Shown here: positions 28,769 through 37,838 of the stretch, piece after piece | Layout of the letters: every line of letters begins with the position of its first letter | How positions within the stretch are numbered: the first letter of the stretch is position 1 | Assembly: GCA_017557405.1 (NCBI GenBank) | Contig: JAFYYV010000051.1 | Span: forward strand, 62,001-126,000 | Source of the DNA: Prevotella sp. | GTDB taxonomy: Bacteria > Bacteroidota > Bacteroidia > Bacteroidales > Bacteroidaceae | Direction: 5' to 3' | Length of the DNA stretch: 64,000 bases | The notes under the pieces: model-generated | The model's input: the letters and a program-made list of their open reading frames with translations, nothing else | What the model was told of the DNA's origin: nothing | The model's database searches: none | Translations under genes and position numbers: made by a program

Positions 28769-28828
28769 CAAAGATAGCAAAAAGTTTGATGTTTGGTGTT
28801 GGGTGTTGGGAGTTTTTTTGTATTTTTG
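28769..28828. promoter_or_regulatory. Divergent -7 elements of the T9SS-cargo gene (-) and LysM gene (+)
   Basis: Minus-strand TATCTTTG (28769-28776) faces the cargo gene. Plus-strand TATTTTTG (28821-28828) lies 27 bp before the LysM ATG. Neither has a well-placed TTTG. A short gtttggtgttgggtgttggg repeat lies between them. Confidence 0.55.
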
Positions 28829-28854
28829 TACTCGTAAATTGAAAAAATAAGATT

Positions 28855-30258
28855 ATGAGACATTTTTTAAGATATGCAACCACCTTTGTGGCATTGGCAT
28901 TTGCGGTTTCTGCCTTCGGACAGACAACCAAGTGGCGCGACATCTACAAAGCCAAGAAGAAGGACACCATCTTCGGCATAGCTCGGAAATACGAGATCTC
29001 GTTGGATGAGTTGAAGGAGGCCAATCCCGAGATGAAGCAGCCTGACTACCAGCTGAAGAAGGGTGATTTCGTGTTCATTCCCTTCGATGCCAACCATCCG
29101 CAGGATGCTTCTAAGTCCACCAAGAAGAAGACCGCTGTTGCTACCACCACTCCAGAGTCCACTCCTGCAAAGCCTGTTGCAGCCAAGACCGATGTGCGTA
29201 ATCGAGCCATCAATGTGGGTGTGATGCTGCCGTTGCACGATGTGGATGGCGATGGACGTCGTATGGTGGAGTATTATCGTGGCATTTTGTTGGCGTGCGA
29301 TAGCCTGAAAAAGGCAGGCATCTCCACGAATGTGCGTGCTTGGAATGTGAATATCGATGCCGACATTCGCCAGACACTCCTCCAGGAGGGTGCCAGCGAT
29401 TGCGATATTATTTTCGGTCCGCTATACACCAAGCAGGTGAAGCCACTCGGCGACTTCTGCCGCACCTACGACATCAAGATGGTCATCCCGTTCTCCATCA
29501 TGGGCTACGAGGTGACTACCAATCCTCAGATATTCCAGGTCTATCAATCGGTTGAGAATTTGAACGAAGATGCCATCAAGGCTTTCCTCGAGCGCTTTGG
29601 CAAATACCATCCCATTTTCGTGGATTGCAACGATACCACCAGTCGCAAGGGCATTTTCACTTACGGACTCCGCAAGCAGTTGGATGCAAAAGGTGTGCAA
29701 TATAGCATCACCAACCTCAAGTCGCCCGATGATGCCTTCTCGAAGGCTTTCAGCCGCACGCAACCCAATGTGGTGATTCTGAACACCGCCCGCTCACCCG
29801 AGCTCAACTCGGCTTTGGCACGCTTGAACAAGGTGGTGGCTGCCAATTCAGGCCTCTCCATCTCGATGTTCGGCTACACGGAGTGGTTGATGTACACCAA
29901 GGTGTATCAGGATTATTTCCACAAATACGACGCCTATATCCCCACCACCTACTATTACAATCCGTTGTCAGTATCCACCCAGCGGTTGGAGCAGAACTAC
30001 CGCAAGTGGTTCAAGCGCGACATGCAGTATGCTTTGCCACGCTTCGCCATCACCGGCTACGACCACGCACAGTTCTTCTTGCGCGGATTGCACCAGTATG
30101 GCCGCGACTTCAAGGGTACCAAGGCCCAGCGTGTGTCGCGTCCCATGCAGACCCCATTGCATTTCGTTCAGACAAGCGATCAGGGAGGCATGCAGAACGC
30201 TTGCTTCATGTTGGTGCATTACACCCCGAAGAAGACCATCGAATCGTTGAATTATTAG
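28855..30258 (+). CDS. Periplasmic LysM plus amino-acid-ABC-type substrate-binding-like protein
   Basis: A 467-residue protein with a signal peptide (cleavage near SAFG/QTT), a LysM domain at about 33-80 (KKKDTIFGIARKYEISLDEL, then YQLKKGDFVFIP), a Lys/Thr/Pro-rich linker (about 85-115) and a type I periplasmic-binding-protein fold from about 120 (NVGVMLPLHDVDGDGRRMVE, DCDIIFGPLYTKQV). LysM binds peptidoglycan. The second domain resembles LppC/YraM or amino-acid-binding proteins, but no transport genes are adjacent, so a cell-wall or envelope role is more likely. The next gene follows after 9 bp. Confidence 0.85.
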   Translation: MRHFLRYATTFVALAFAVSAFGQTTKWRDIYKAKKKDTIFGIARKYEISLDELKEANPEMKQPDYQLKKGDFVFIPFDANHPQDASKSTKKKTAVATTTPESTPAKPVAAKTDVRNRAINVGVMLPLHDVDGDGRRMVEYYRGILLACDSLKKAGISTNVRAWNVNIDADIRQTLLQEGASDCDIIFGPLYTKQVKPLGDFCRTYDIKMVIPFSIMGYEVTTNPQIFQVYQSVENLNEDAIKAFLERFGKYHPIFVDCNDTTSRKGIFTYGLRKQLDAKGVQYSITNLKSPDDAFSKAFSRTQPNVVILNTARSPELNSALARLNKVVAANSGLSISMFGYTEWLMYTKVYQDYFHKYDAYIPTTYYYNPLSVSTQRLEQNYRKWFKRDMQYALPRFAITGYDHAQFFLRGLHQYGRDFKGTKAQRVSRPMQTPLHFVQTSDQGGMQNACFMLVHYTPKKTIESLNY

Positions 30259-30267
30259 GAGATGTGT

Positions 30268-31008
30268 ATGAAGCGGATTCTGCCCCTTTGCATGTTCTTT
30301 ATCCTCTCTGTTGCCGCCTCCGCCCAGGTGGGTGAGCACCGCAACGACTTTGCCGTGGGTGTGAACGGAGGCTATGCGTTGACAAATATTGGTTTTGTGC
30401 CGAAGGTGCCACAAGGCTTTCATGGTGGTCTGACGGGTGGTTTGTCGTTCCGATACGTGTGCGAGAAGTATTTCAACACCATCTGCTCTGTCTATGGCGA
30501 GGTGAACTACACGCAGATGGGATGGAAGGAGAGTATACTCGATTCCAACGACCAACCGGTCATCAACGATATTACGGGCGTGGCAGAAGAATACAGCCGC
30601 ACCATCAACTACATACAAGTGCCCGTGTTCGCCCATCTTGCTTGGGGAAAGGAGCGCAAGGGCTTCCAGTTCTTCTTCCAGGCAGGACCTCAGTTCGGCT
30701 ATTACCTCAGCGAATCCACCGACACCAACTTCAAACTCGAGGAGCGCAGTTACAATCGTGTGAGCTCTGTCATCGCTCAGGACACCATGGCCGTTGAGCA
30801 CAAGTTCGATTATGGCATCGCTGTGGGAGCAGGCATAGAGTGCAGCGTGCCCCATCTGGGCCACTTCCTTTTGGAGGGCCGCTACTACTATGGGCTGGGC
30901 AACATCTATGGCGACACGAAGCGCGATTACTTTGCCCGCTCCAACATGGGGTCGATAGTCATTAAAATGACATACCTCTTTGATGTTGTGAGGACCAAAA
31001 AAAGATGA
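30268..31008 (+). CDS. PorT-like outer-membrane beta-barrel protein
   Basis: An ATG exists at 30262, but AGGAG at 30257-30261 is best spaced for the ATG at 30268 (MKRILPLCMFFILSVAAS), giving 246 residues with a signal peptide ending near SASA/QVG. Alternating hydrophobic strands (FAVGVNGGYALTNIGF, FFFQAGPQFGYYLSES, HFLLEGRYYYGLGNI) and the C-terminal IVIKMTYLF are typical of small outer-membrane barrels of the PorT family. PorT is a T9SS component in Porphyromonas. With type IX cargo genes at 28.0 and 34.4 kb it could be that component, but many PorT-family barrels are unrelated to secretion. Confidence 0.75.
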   Translation: MKRILPLCMFFILSVAASAQVGEHRNDFAVGVNGGYALTNIGFVPKVPQGFHGGLTGGLSFRYVCEKYFNTICSVYGEVNYTQMGWKESILDSNDQPVINDITGVAEEYSRTINYIQVPVFAHLAWGKERKGFQFFFQAGPQFGYYLSESTDTNFKLEERSYNRVSSVIAQDTMAVEHKFDYGIAVGAGIECSVPHLGHFLLEGRYYYGLGNIYGDTKRDYFARSNMGSIVIKMTYLFDVVRTKKR

Positions 31009-31009
31009 A

Positions 31010-31076
31010 GGGTGAAAGATGAAGGATGAAGGATTGAATCCTTTTTCTTTAGAGACAAATAAACTTTCATCCTTAT
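31010..31076. repeat. Dispersed gatgaagg/ccttcatc repeat (intergenic copy)
   Basis: Tandem gatgaagg/gatgaaag words at the left pair with ctttcatcc and ccttcatccc at the right, so the element can form a long imperfect hairpin with T-rich centre. It follows the barrel gene and may act as its terminator. Related words occur in frame inside dpp5 at 46301-46337. The stretch to 31140 adds imperfect aactcataaac words, also seen near 20382-20405. Confidence 0.7.
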
Positions 31077-31143
31077 TCCTTCATCCCTCATCAAAAATGA
31101 AACTCATAAACTCATGAACTTATAAACTTAAAACTATAATATC

Positions 31144-32718
31144 ATGTTTGAAAATCAACCGAAAGGACTTTATGCGTTGGCATTGGCCAACACGGGTGAG
31201 CGCTTTGGCTACTACACCATGCTCGCCATCTTTGCGTTGTTCATGCAGGCCAAGTTTGGATGGGATGAGGCTGCTGCAGGTCAGGTATATGCCATCTTCC
31301 TGGCTGCCGTTTATTTCATGCCGCTGGTGGGTGGTATCATCGCCGACAAGATTGGCTATGGCAAGTGCGTCACCATTGGTATCATCGTGATGTTCCTGGG
31401 CTATCTCAGCCTGGCAATGCCTACAGGCGCCAACACCACCGGTAAGCTTGTGATGTTTGGTGGACTGGCTTTGGTGTCTATAGGAACGGGCCTCTTCAAA
31501 GGCAATCTGCAGGTACTCGTTGGCAACCTCTACGACGATCCGAAGTACTCTTCACGCCGTGATGCCGCTTTCAGCCTGTTCTACATGGCCATCAACATTG
31601 GCGCCATGTTCGCCCCCTCGATGGCAAAATACATCACCAACCTCTACCTCGGCAAATATGGCTTCACCTATACCACCGATGCCGTTGCCACCTATGGCGA
31701 CCGTGCTCCCGAATATCTCTCAACGCTCTCCAGCGCTTATGGCTTGTGCTTCGGTGTGGCATGCGTTTCCCTCATCTTGTCCATCCTCATCTACTACTGC
31801 TGCCGCTCGTGGTTCAAGCACGCCGATGTGACTGCCAAGCAGGCGAAGGCTGCCGATGTGGCTGTTGAGGAGCTCACACCCAAGCAGACCAAGGACCGCA
31901 TTGTCGCCCTGCTGCTCGTGTTTGCCGTGGTCATCTTCTTCTGGATGGCATTCCACCAGAATGGTTCGGCATTGACGTTCTTCGCAAAGAAATACACCAA
32001 CCTCGAGGTCTTCGGTCCCATGCGTATCGGTTTCAACATCTGGAGCCTGTTCTTGATTGCCGTGTCTGTTTACACCGCCTTCAGCATCTTCCAGACCACC
32101 AATAAGAAAGTGCGCAACGGCTGCATCGTGGCCACCCTGTTGTTGTGGGCTGGAGCACTGGCACTCTACTTCAACATGTCGAACCCCGTCAATGCGCAGC
32201 CATCCGATTTCCAGCAGTTCAACCCCTTCTTCGTGGTTGCCCTGACACCGTTTAGCCTGGCCATCTTTGGCGCATTGGCCAAGAAGGGCAAGGAGCCCAC
32301 AGCACCCACGAAGATTGCGTTGGGTATGTTGGTGGCAGCCCTCGGCTTCGTGGTCATCACCATGGGCTCGTTCGGCTTGATTTCACCGATGGACTTGGGT
32401 GAGCGCACGCAGAACATCCTCTCGCCAGGTTGGCTCATCTCCACCTATCTCACACTGACCTTCGCCGAGCTTCTGCTCTCACCGATGGGCATCTCGTTCG
32501 TTTCGAAGGTGGCTCCTCCGAAGTACAAGGGTTTGATGATGGGAGGTTGGTTTGTTGCCACTGCCATCGGTAACTATCTGAGCTCTATTCCTTCGATGCT
32601 GTGGAACAAGATTCCGCTCATGGCCAACTGGGGCATCCTCATCGCCCTCTGCGTCATCAGTGCCATCGTCATGTTCGCACTGCTCAAGAAGCTCAACGCC
32701 GTCACAGCCGAGGCATAA
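31144..32718 (+). CDS. POT/PTR-family proton-dependent oligopeptide transporter
   Basis: A 524-residue membrane protein with twelve or more hydrophobic segments. The family hallmark ExxERFGYY appears as NTGERFGYYTMLAIFALFM near residues 18-36, and GGIIADKIGYGKCVTIG and FLAAVYFMPLVGG fit the PTR signature. POT proteins import di- and tripeptides with protons. This fits the peptide-fermenting biology suggested by the dipeptidyl peptidase at 44.7 kb. The gene region is GC-rich relative to the rest of the window. Confidence 0.92.
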   Translation: MFENQPKGLYALALANTGERFGYYTMLAIFALFMQAKFGWDEAAAGQVYAIFLAAVYFMPLVGGIIADKIGYGKCVTIGIIVMFLGYLSLAMPTGANTTGKLVMFGGLALVSIGTGLFKGNLQVLVGNLYDDPKYSSRRDAAFSLFYMAINIGAMFAPSMAKYITNLYLGKYGFTYTTDAVATYGDRAPEYLSTLSSAYGLCFGVACVSLILSILIYYCCRSWFKHADVTAKQAKAADVAVEELTPKQTKDRIVALLLVFAVVIFFWMAFHQNGSALTFFAKKYTNLEVFGPMRIGFNIWSLFLIAVSVYTAFSIFQTTNKKVRNGCIVATLLLWAGALALYFNMSNPVNAQPSDFQQFNPFFVVALTPFSLAIFGALAKKGKEPTAPTKIALGMLVAALGFVVITMGSFGLISPMDLGERTQNILSPGWLISTYLTLTFAELLLSPMGISFVSKVAPPKYKGLMMGGWFVATAIGNYLSSIPSMLWNKIPLMANWGILIALCVISAIVMFALLKKLNAVTAEA

Positions 32719-32729
32719 GGGAGATAATT

Positions 32730-32762
32730 GTAAGATTGTAAATCGTCAAATCGTCCAATCGT
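32730..32762. repeat. Degenerate tandem repeat attgtaa/aatcgtcaaatcgtcc
   Basis: Short direct repeats (attgtaagattgtaa, then aatcgtcaaatcgtccaatc) lie in the 45 bp between the peptide transporter and the antiporter, and directly abut the only available antiporter start codon. Confidence 0.6.
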
Positions 32763-32763
32763 T

Positions 32764-34176
32764 TTGTCATTTCTCCCTTTCCTTGTCCTCATAGCCCTCA
32801 TTACGTGTTGCGTTGCCGTATTTGGTAACGCAACGCTTGATGGTGCCAGTCAGGTGTCGCTGCTCGTGGCATCTGCCGTCTCCGTGTTGGTGGGAAAACT
32901 CACCAAACGGCTGGAGTGGGGGAGACTGGAACAGGAAATTACTAACAAGGTCGCCAGCTGCACACCCGCCATCATCATCCTCTTGCTCATCGGCGCCATT
33001 AGTGGCACGTGGATGGTATCGGGCATCGTGCCCACCATGATCTACTACGGCGTTCAGATTCTGCGCCCCGAGTGGTTTCTCGTCAGCAGCAGCCTGCTCT
33101 GTGCCATCGTGAGCCTCCTCATCGGTTCGTCGTGGACCACCGTGGCAACTATTGGCGTGGCACTCATGGGCATCGGAAAGGCACACGGCTTCGACGATGG
33201 ATGGATAGCCGGCTCCATCATCACGGGCGCCTACTTCGGCGACAAACTCTCACCGCTCTCCGACACCACCGTGCTGGCTTCGAGCGTCTCCGGCACACCC
33301 CTTTTCACACACATCCGCTACATGATGAACACCACCGTTCCGGCGTTCCTCATCTCCCTGCTTGTCTTCTTCGTGGCGGGTCTCACGGTGGAGGTCTCCC
33401 ATGGGGCCAACGTGCTCGAGTTCATGGAGGCGCTTCGCCATTCGTTTGTCATATCGCCCTGGCTCTTGCTTGTGCCGGTGGCCACGGGTGTGATGATTGC
33501 ACGTCGTTGGCCGTCGCTCGTTGTGCTCTTCCTGGCTGTCCTTATGGCGGCCATCGTGGCATTGGTGGTTCAACCCCATCTCATCAGGGAGATTGCCGTG
33601 GCCGATGGCATCTCCATCAACGACTCCCTGCTGTCCTACAAGGGCATCATTCAGGTGTGCTATGGCAGCACGAACATCGAGACGGGAACGGCAGTTCTCA
33701 ACAAACTGGTCTCCACCAGCGGCATGGCGGGCATGATGCCCACCATCTGGCTCATCATCTGTGCACAGACCTTCGGAGGAGCCCTCACCGCCACAGGTCA
33801 GGTTCGCGACATCATCTCCATCATCCTCCGCTTCGTGCGTGGCACCGCCTCCCTCGTGGCGTCCACCGTGGGAGCCAGCGTGTTCTTCAACATTGCCATG
33901 GCCGACCAATATCTCTCCATCATGCTCTCCAGCAGCATGTTCCGCGAGACCTACGAGCGCGAAGGCTACGAAGCCCGCCTGCTCAGCCGCTCCTGCGAGG
34001 ATGGTGCCACTGTCACCTCAGTTCTCGTGCCTTGGAACACGTGCGGACTTACGCAGAGCACAGTCCTCGGCGTCTCCACCCTCACCTACCTGCCCTATTG
34101 CTTCTTCAACTACCTCTCACCCCTCGTCAGCATCGTTGTTGCCGCCCTCGGCTGGAGGATTTACAGGAGGAAGTGA
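32764..34176 (+). CDS. Na+/H+ antiporter, NhaC family
   Basis: A 470-residue protein with about 11-12 membrane segments. Family motifs include LIGAISGTWMVSGIVPTMIY, ISGSWT-like LLIGSSWTTVATIGVALMG, GAYFGDKLSPLSDTTVLASS (the ion-site region) and AMADQYLSIML. No ATG precedes the conserved part. A TTG at 32764, right behind a repeat, is the best visible start, and relatives I know begin somewhat earlier, so the N-terminus may have been altered by that repeat. It exchanges sodium for protons across the inner membrane. GC-ending codons dominate. Confidence 0.88.
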   Translation: MSFLPFLVLIALITCCVAVFGNATLDGASQVSLLVASAVSVLVGKLTKRLEWGRLEQEITNKVASCTPAIIILLLIGAISGTWMVSGIVPTMIYYGVQILRPEWFLVSSSLLCAIVSLLIGSSWTTVATIGVALMGIGKAHGFDDGWIAGSIITGAYFGDKLSPLSDTTVLASSVSGTPLFTHIRYMMNTTVPAFLISLLVFFVAGLTVEVSHGANVLEFMEALRHSFVISPWLLLVPVATGVMIARRWPSLVVLFLAVLMAAIVALVVQPHLIREIAVADGISINDSLLSYKGIIQVCYGSTNIETGTAVLNKLVSTSGMAGMMPTIWLIICAQTFGGALTATGQVRDIISIILRFVRGTASLVASTVGASVFFNIAMADQYLSIMLSSSMFRETYEREGYEARLLSRSCEDGATVTSVLVPWNTCGLTQSTVLGVSTLTYLPYCFFNYLSPLVSIVVAALGWRIYRRK

Positions 34177-34290
34177 AAAAGACCATCGATTTCGATTAAG
34201 CGAGAGCGGAGTTTGCCGAGCATGAGACCCCGAGTGTTGTGCTTTAACATAATTTTAGGCAATATCGTTCTGTATTTCATAAATAACCAC

Positions 34291-34298
34291 TATCTTTG
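34291..34298 (+). promoter_or_regulatory. Promoter -7 element (TATCTTTG) of the BspA-like gene
   Basis: A consensus TAnnTTTG, 54 bp before the ATG at 34353. Flanking dyads (caatatcg...cgatattg, atttcat...atgaaat) surround it and could bind a regulator. Confidence 0.6.
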
Positions 34299-34352
34299 TT
34301 CATGAAATTAGTTTTGCCGATATTGGATATGAAATCTTAAAACAATACAATT

Positions 34353-35735
34353 ATGAAGAAGCATTTCCTTTTACTCGTGATGCTGCTGCCAGTAGTAGCA
34401 AGTGCAGATATCGTGAAGTATCAAGACCTTTATTACAATTTAGTGTTAGAAACAAAACAGGCTGAAGTAATAAGCACTGTGGAAGCTATGGAAAATAAAC
34501 ATCTTGAAGGCATTCCGAATATCCCTAAGACGATTGAATATAAAGAAGAGGAATATAGCGTAACGAGCATAGGAGACCACGCTTTTGCTAATTGCAATGG
34601 TATAACCTCTATCACGATTCCCTCTAGCGTGACAACAATAGCAGACTATGCCTTCTATAATTGCAATGGCCTGACCTCCATCAAGATTGGCAATGGCGTG
34701 ACGAGCATAGGTGCCCATGCTTTCGATGGTTGCAGCAAACTAACCTCCGTCACGATTCCCAATAGCGTGACAACCATAGGCGAATGGGCATTTTTTAGAG
34801 GCTTCCGCCTATCCTCTGTCACGATTGGCAATGGCGTGATAGTCATAGGAGACTATGCTTTCTGCACTTGTAGCGCCCTGACCACTGTCACAATTCCCAA
34901 CAACGTGACAATAATTGGAAAAGAGGCCTTCCGAGATTGCAGTGGCCTGACCTCCGTCACGATTGGCAATGGCGTGACGCGCATGGGAAATCGTGTTTTT
35001 AATAGATGCAGCGGTCTGACGGCCATTACGGTTGATGGCGGCAACTCTTCGTACGCCAGCGAGGACGGCGTGCTGTTCAACAAAGACAAAACGACGCTCA
35101 TCCAATATCCCCAAGCCAAGAGCGAGACGTCTTACGTCATCCCCACCAATGTGACGAGTATTGAAAAAAATGCTTTCGAAGGTTGCCACAATCTTACTTC
35201 TGTCACGATGCCCAACGGCTTGTCGCGCTTAGATCACAATGTTTTCTTCGATTGCAGTAGCCTGACCTCTGTAACCATTGGGGAAAGTATTAGTTGGATT
35301 GGAACTTCTTTCGTTAATTGCCCACAACTGACAGACGTCTTTTGCTTAGCGGAAAACGTACCTTCTGCAGCCACTAATGCCTTTGAAGGCTCTAACATCG
35401 AACATGCGACTCTGCACGTGCCTGCTGCATCGGTTGATGCTTATAAAGCAGTAGCGCCTTGGAGTAATTTCAAAGAGGTTGTGGCTATAGACGGTAGTCT
35501 AAATGGAGTTGCTTCCGTATCAGCTCGTTCCGTGATGATTCAGAATAATGGCAGTACCTTGAACATACAGGGAACAGATGATGGTTCGACTATCAACGTG
35601 TATAGTGTAAATGGTACGCAAATCAACTCCGTAGTAAGCAGCAAGGGCCAGGCAGTAGTCAACACCACCCTGCAAAAAGGCAGTATGGCCATTGTGAAGA
35701 TTGGGCGGAAGTCGGTTAAAGTCGTTATGAAATAA
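34353..35735 (+). CDS. BspA-like leucine-rich-repeat surface protein with C-terminal sorting domain
   Basis: A 460-residue protein with a signal peptide (MKKHFLLLVMLLPVVASA). About ten BspA/LRR_5 repeats of roughly 23 residues follow the pattern VTSIGDHAFANCNGITSITI, from about 70 to 340. The C-terminal 70-80 residues (VMIQNNGSTLNIQGTDDGS, INVYSVNGTQINS, MAIVKIGRKSVKVVMK) look like a type A T9SS sorting domain. Such proteins are exported to the cell surface and can bind host or partner proteins. The repeats are also visible in DNA as diverged 69-bp units. It has its own promoter and terminator. Confidence 0.9.
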   Translation: MKKHFLLLVMLLPVVASADIVKYQDLYYNLVLETKQAEVISTVEAMENKHLEGIPNIPKTIEYKEEEYSVTSIGDHAFANCNGITSITIPSSVTTIADYAFYNCNGLTSIKIGNGVTSIGAHAFDGCSKLTSVTIPNSVTTIGEWAFFRGFRLSSVTIGNGVIVIGDYAFCTCSALTTVTIPNNVTIIGKEAFRDCSGLTSVTIGNGVTRMGNRVFNRCSGLTAITVDGGNSSYASEDGVLFNKDKTTLIQYPQAKSETSYVIPTNVTSIEKNAFEGCHNLTSVTMPNGLSRLDHNVFFDCSSLTSVTIGESISWIGTSFVNCPQLTDVFCLAENVPSAATNAFEGSNIEHATLHVPAASVDAYKAVAPWSNFKEVVAIDGSLNGVASVSARSVMIQNNGSTLNIQGTDDGSTINVYSVNGTQINSVVSSKGQAVVNTTLQKGSMAIVKIGRKSVKVVMK

Positions 35736-35763
35736 AGCAAGAAAAGCGAGTAACTCGAGTGGG

Positions 35764-35808
35764 AAAAGACCATCAAATACTTCACCAAGTTTGATGGTCT
35801 TTTTCTTT
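35764..35808 (+). terminator. Terminator after the BspA-like gene
   Basis: A 14-bp perfect stem (aaaagaccatcaaa at 35764-35777 with 35790-35803), a 12-nt loop and a TTTCTTT tail. It can also terminate the convergent nuclease operon. Confidence 0.88.
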
Positions 35809-35880
35809 AGGAGTTAGAAGGAGTAAAGGAGTTAAGCCATTAGCCAATGATTCATGTGGTCTTATGACAATCTGAGTGTT

Positions 35881-36726
35881 TTACTCACTACGATATAAAT
35901 CGTCCAGCGACTGACCTTCGTCATTTATCCAATGCAACCAACCATTACAACTGCGGCCCGAACAATAACTTGCAGCCGTGCTTGGGCTTGCTACCACATA
36001 GTCGCGTTGCAATTCCCAAAAGCCGTCCTTGGTGGGCTTCGACATGGCGGCGATGATGGCATTGCGTTTCTCTCCGTCTCTATACGAAGGCACCGTGCTT
36101 TGTGGTAACAAGCTGCCCTTCAAGATGCGAATGGAATGGTCGGTCTCGTTGAAGATACCATGAGCATCACAATCGCGCACTGTGATGTGGAACAGATTCT
36201 CACCTATCTTCGTTTTCCCCTTTTCCTGCTTCTCGAAGATGGGACAGCCTATGAACGATGCCAGCAGACAGACGTCATCGAAGAACTCCTCCATGATGTC
36301 TATCTGATAGTTCGACAGCGATATTTCCTTGCCCGACTGTTCGTTCATCACGCCATACTGTGAACAGTCCGTAGCCAGATCGATGGCCCGACGCTCCAAG
36401 TATTGCACGTCGGCCTTGTTAATGCTCCCGTCCTTGGCCACAAACATCAGGCATTTGTTCCAGAACAACTTATGGCTTTTATGGTTATAGATGCGCTTCA
36501 CGCCATTAGTAGATTCTCCGATATATGCCTGTGCGCTTCCGTTCTCGTCCTCGCCTAGTAGAATGTAGAGTGCAGGGCGTGAACTCTCTTCCATTTTGCT
36601 AACTATCTCAAACTCCGATTTGGGGAACACTATCATCTCGCAAATCTTGTTGCTGATGAACACGGTGCGAATCCCATTGGGGTCGCCAGTACGCAAATGC
36701 GTCGTTATAACCTTACCTCTTGACAT
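35881..36726 (-). CDS. GIY-YIG nuclease-family protein with DUF4357-like C-terminus
   Basis: A 281-residue protein, third gene of a leftward operon, starting 12 bp after the HNH gene. The GIY-YIG core is seen as RPALYILLGEDENG...QAYIGESTNGVKRIYNH (about 49-80), with VQYLERRAIDLA supplying the conserved Arg/Glu. Near the C-terminus, WELQRDYVVASPSTAASYCSG and GWLHWIND resemble DUF4357. GIY-YIG domains cut DNA in restriction, repair and homing systems. Next to a methyltransferase and a DUF262-HNH gene, a restriction or defence role is the leading inference. Confidence 0.85.
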   Translation of the reverse strand: MSRGKVITTHLRTGDPNGIRTVFISNKICEMIVFPKSEFEIVSKMEESSRPALYILLGEDENGSAQAYIGESTNGVKRIYNHKSHKLFWNKCLMFVAKDGSINKADVQYLERRAIDLATDCSQYGVMNEQSGKEISLSNYQIDIMEEFFDDVCLLASFIGCPIFEKQEKGKTKIGENLFHITVRDCDAHGIFNETDHSIRILKGSLLPQSTVPSYRDGEKRNAIIAAMSKPTKDGFWELQRDYVVASPSTAASYCSGRSCNGWLHWINDEGQSLDDLYRSE

Positions 36727-36738
36727 ATATTATTGTTA

Positions 36739-37836
36739 TTATTTTGCTCCTTTACGACGATTACAATCAGCACATAGCATCTGGCAATTATCTGCTGTCG
36801 TGTGGCCACCCTTGCTCCAAGGGGTTATATGGTCGGCATGCATCTCTCCTATTTCAAAATGATTGCCACAATCTGGGCAAATACCCTTTTGTCGCTCGTA
36901 TGCTTCTATTCGGTCGGCTTCATCGAAATCACGGATGTTAAGCTTTCTTTCGTCACCAGAGAGGACATACGCATATACACCTTTTTTATTTGTGACGTCT
37001 TTGTCTATAAGCAATGTCGAAATGCGTTTCTCAATCTCTGTTGCTGAATATGTGTTACTGCCATAAGTGTTATACAATTCTCCCCATTCTATACCTTTCA
37101 TAATAGAGCGATACTTGGTAAAAATGCGTTGTACCCAGGCGATAACAGCCTGAAAATATTGCCACTCTATATCAGCATTCTCATCATGTTGATGTGTGGC
37201 CATATATTCATTGATGTTGTCTTTGCTAATCCATTTCAAGACTGTTTGCAGATAATCTTGTCGTATAGGGTTTCCACTCATGTAATCTTTGGCAAGACGA
37301 TATGCCACACATGTTGATTTGCTAAACTTCTTTTTCAAGGCCGTTACCCATTCGCCAGAATAGACAGCGTTGCGCAACTCCTGTGGTGTAAGCTTCTCTC
37401 CTGCAATATTGATTATCTCAAACCAATCAAGTTTCTCGCTGTCTGTGCCATTCTCACATATATATATCTGAAGTTCGTAGTCGAGAAACTGTTTTATCTG
37501 GTCTGGGGTTAAGTTGGCAAATGACTTTACCTTGCCATCGAGATTTACATAGAAGTTGTCCTCGTAGAATGAGCAAATACTCAATGTCCGTTGTTGGCCG
37601 TCAAGAAGTTCAAATGTCCCATCATCATTTTTTACCCAATACATGACATTCAATGGGAATTTTTTGAATATGGAATTGATAACCTCTTTCTTCTGCTTGT
37701 CATTGTAGACAAATTCCCGCTGATATTTGGGCCTAATATTCAATAGACCTCCATACCCAACAACACCTTCTTCCTCATTGTCCTCATATCCATCGACGAT
37801 GTCGCGAATCTTAATTGTGTGCAATGTAATTTCCAT
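36739..37836 (-). CDS. DUF262 (GmrSD-like) plus HNH nuclease
   Basis: The ATG at 37836 (MEITLHTIKIRDIVDGYEDN) lies 2 bp from the methyltransferase stop, so translation is probably coupled; 365 residues. The N-terminal DUF262 domain has KYQREFVYNDKQKKEVI and the motif LLDGQQRTLSI (DGQQR at 79-83), which in GmrSD-type enzymes belongs to the nucleotide-dependent half. The C-terminal HNH zinc-ribbon is CPDCGNHFEIG, then MHADHITPWSKGG and CADCNRRKG (about 318-363). The family includes nucleases acting on modified or phage DNA. With an adjacent methyltransferase it is probably the restriction part. Confidence 0.88.
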   Translation of the reverse strand: MEITLHTIKIRDIVDGYEDNEEEGVVGYGGLLNIRPKYQREFVYNDKQKKEVINSIFKKFPLNVMYWVKNDDGTFELLDGQQRTLSICSFYEDNFYVNLDGKVKSFANLTPDQIKQFLDYELQIYICENGTDSEKLDWFEIINIAGEKLTPQELRNAVYSGEWVTALKKKFSKSTCVAYRLAKDYMSGNPIRQDYLQTVLKWISKDNINEYMATHQHDENADIEWQYFQAVIAWVQRIFTKYRSIMKGIEWGELYNTYGSNTYSATEIEKRISTLLIDKDVTNKKGVYAYVLSGDERKLNIRDFDEADRIEAYERQKGICPDCGNHFEIGEMHADHITPWSKGGHTTADNCQMLCADCNRRKGAK

Positions 37837-37838
37837 AG

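Noticed and set aside
33009-34199. 396-residue ORF on the + strand
   Set aside because: It is a shifted frame of the NhaC-type antiporter gene in GC-rich DNA. Its composition (His/Arg-rich) is typical of a shadow.
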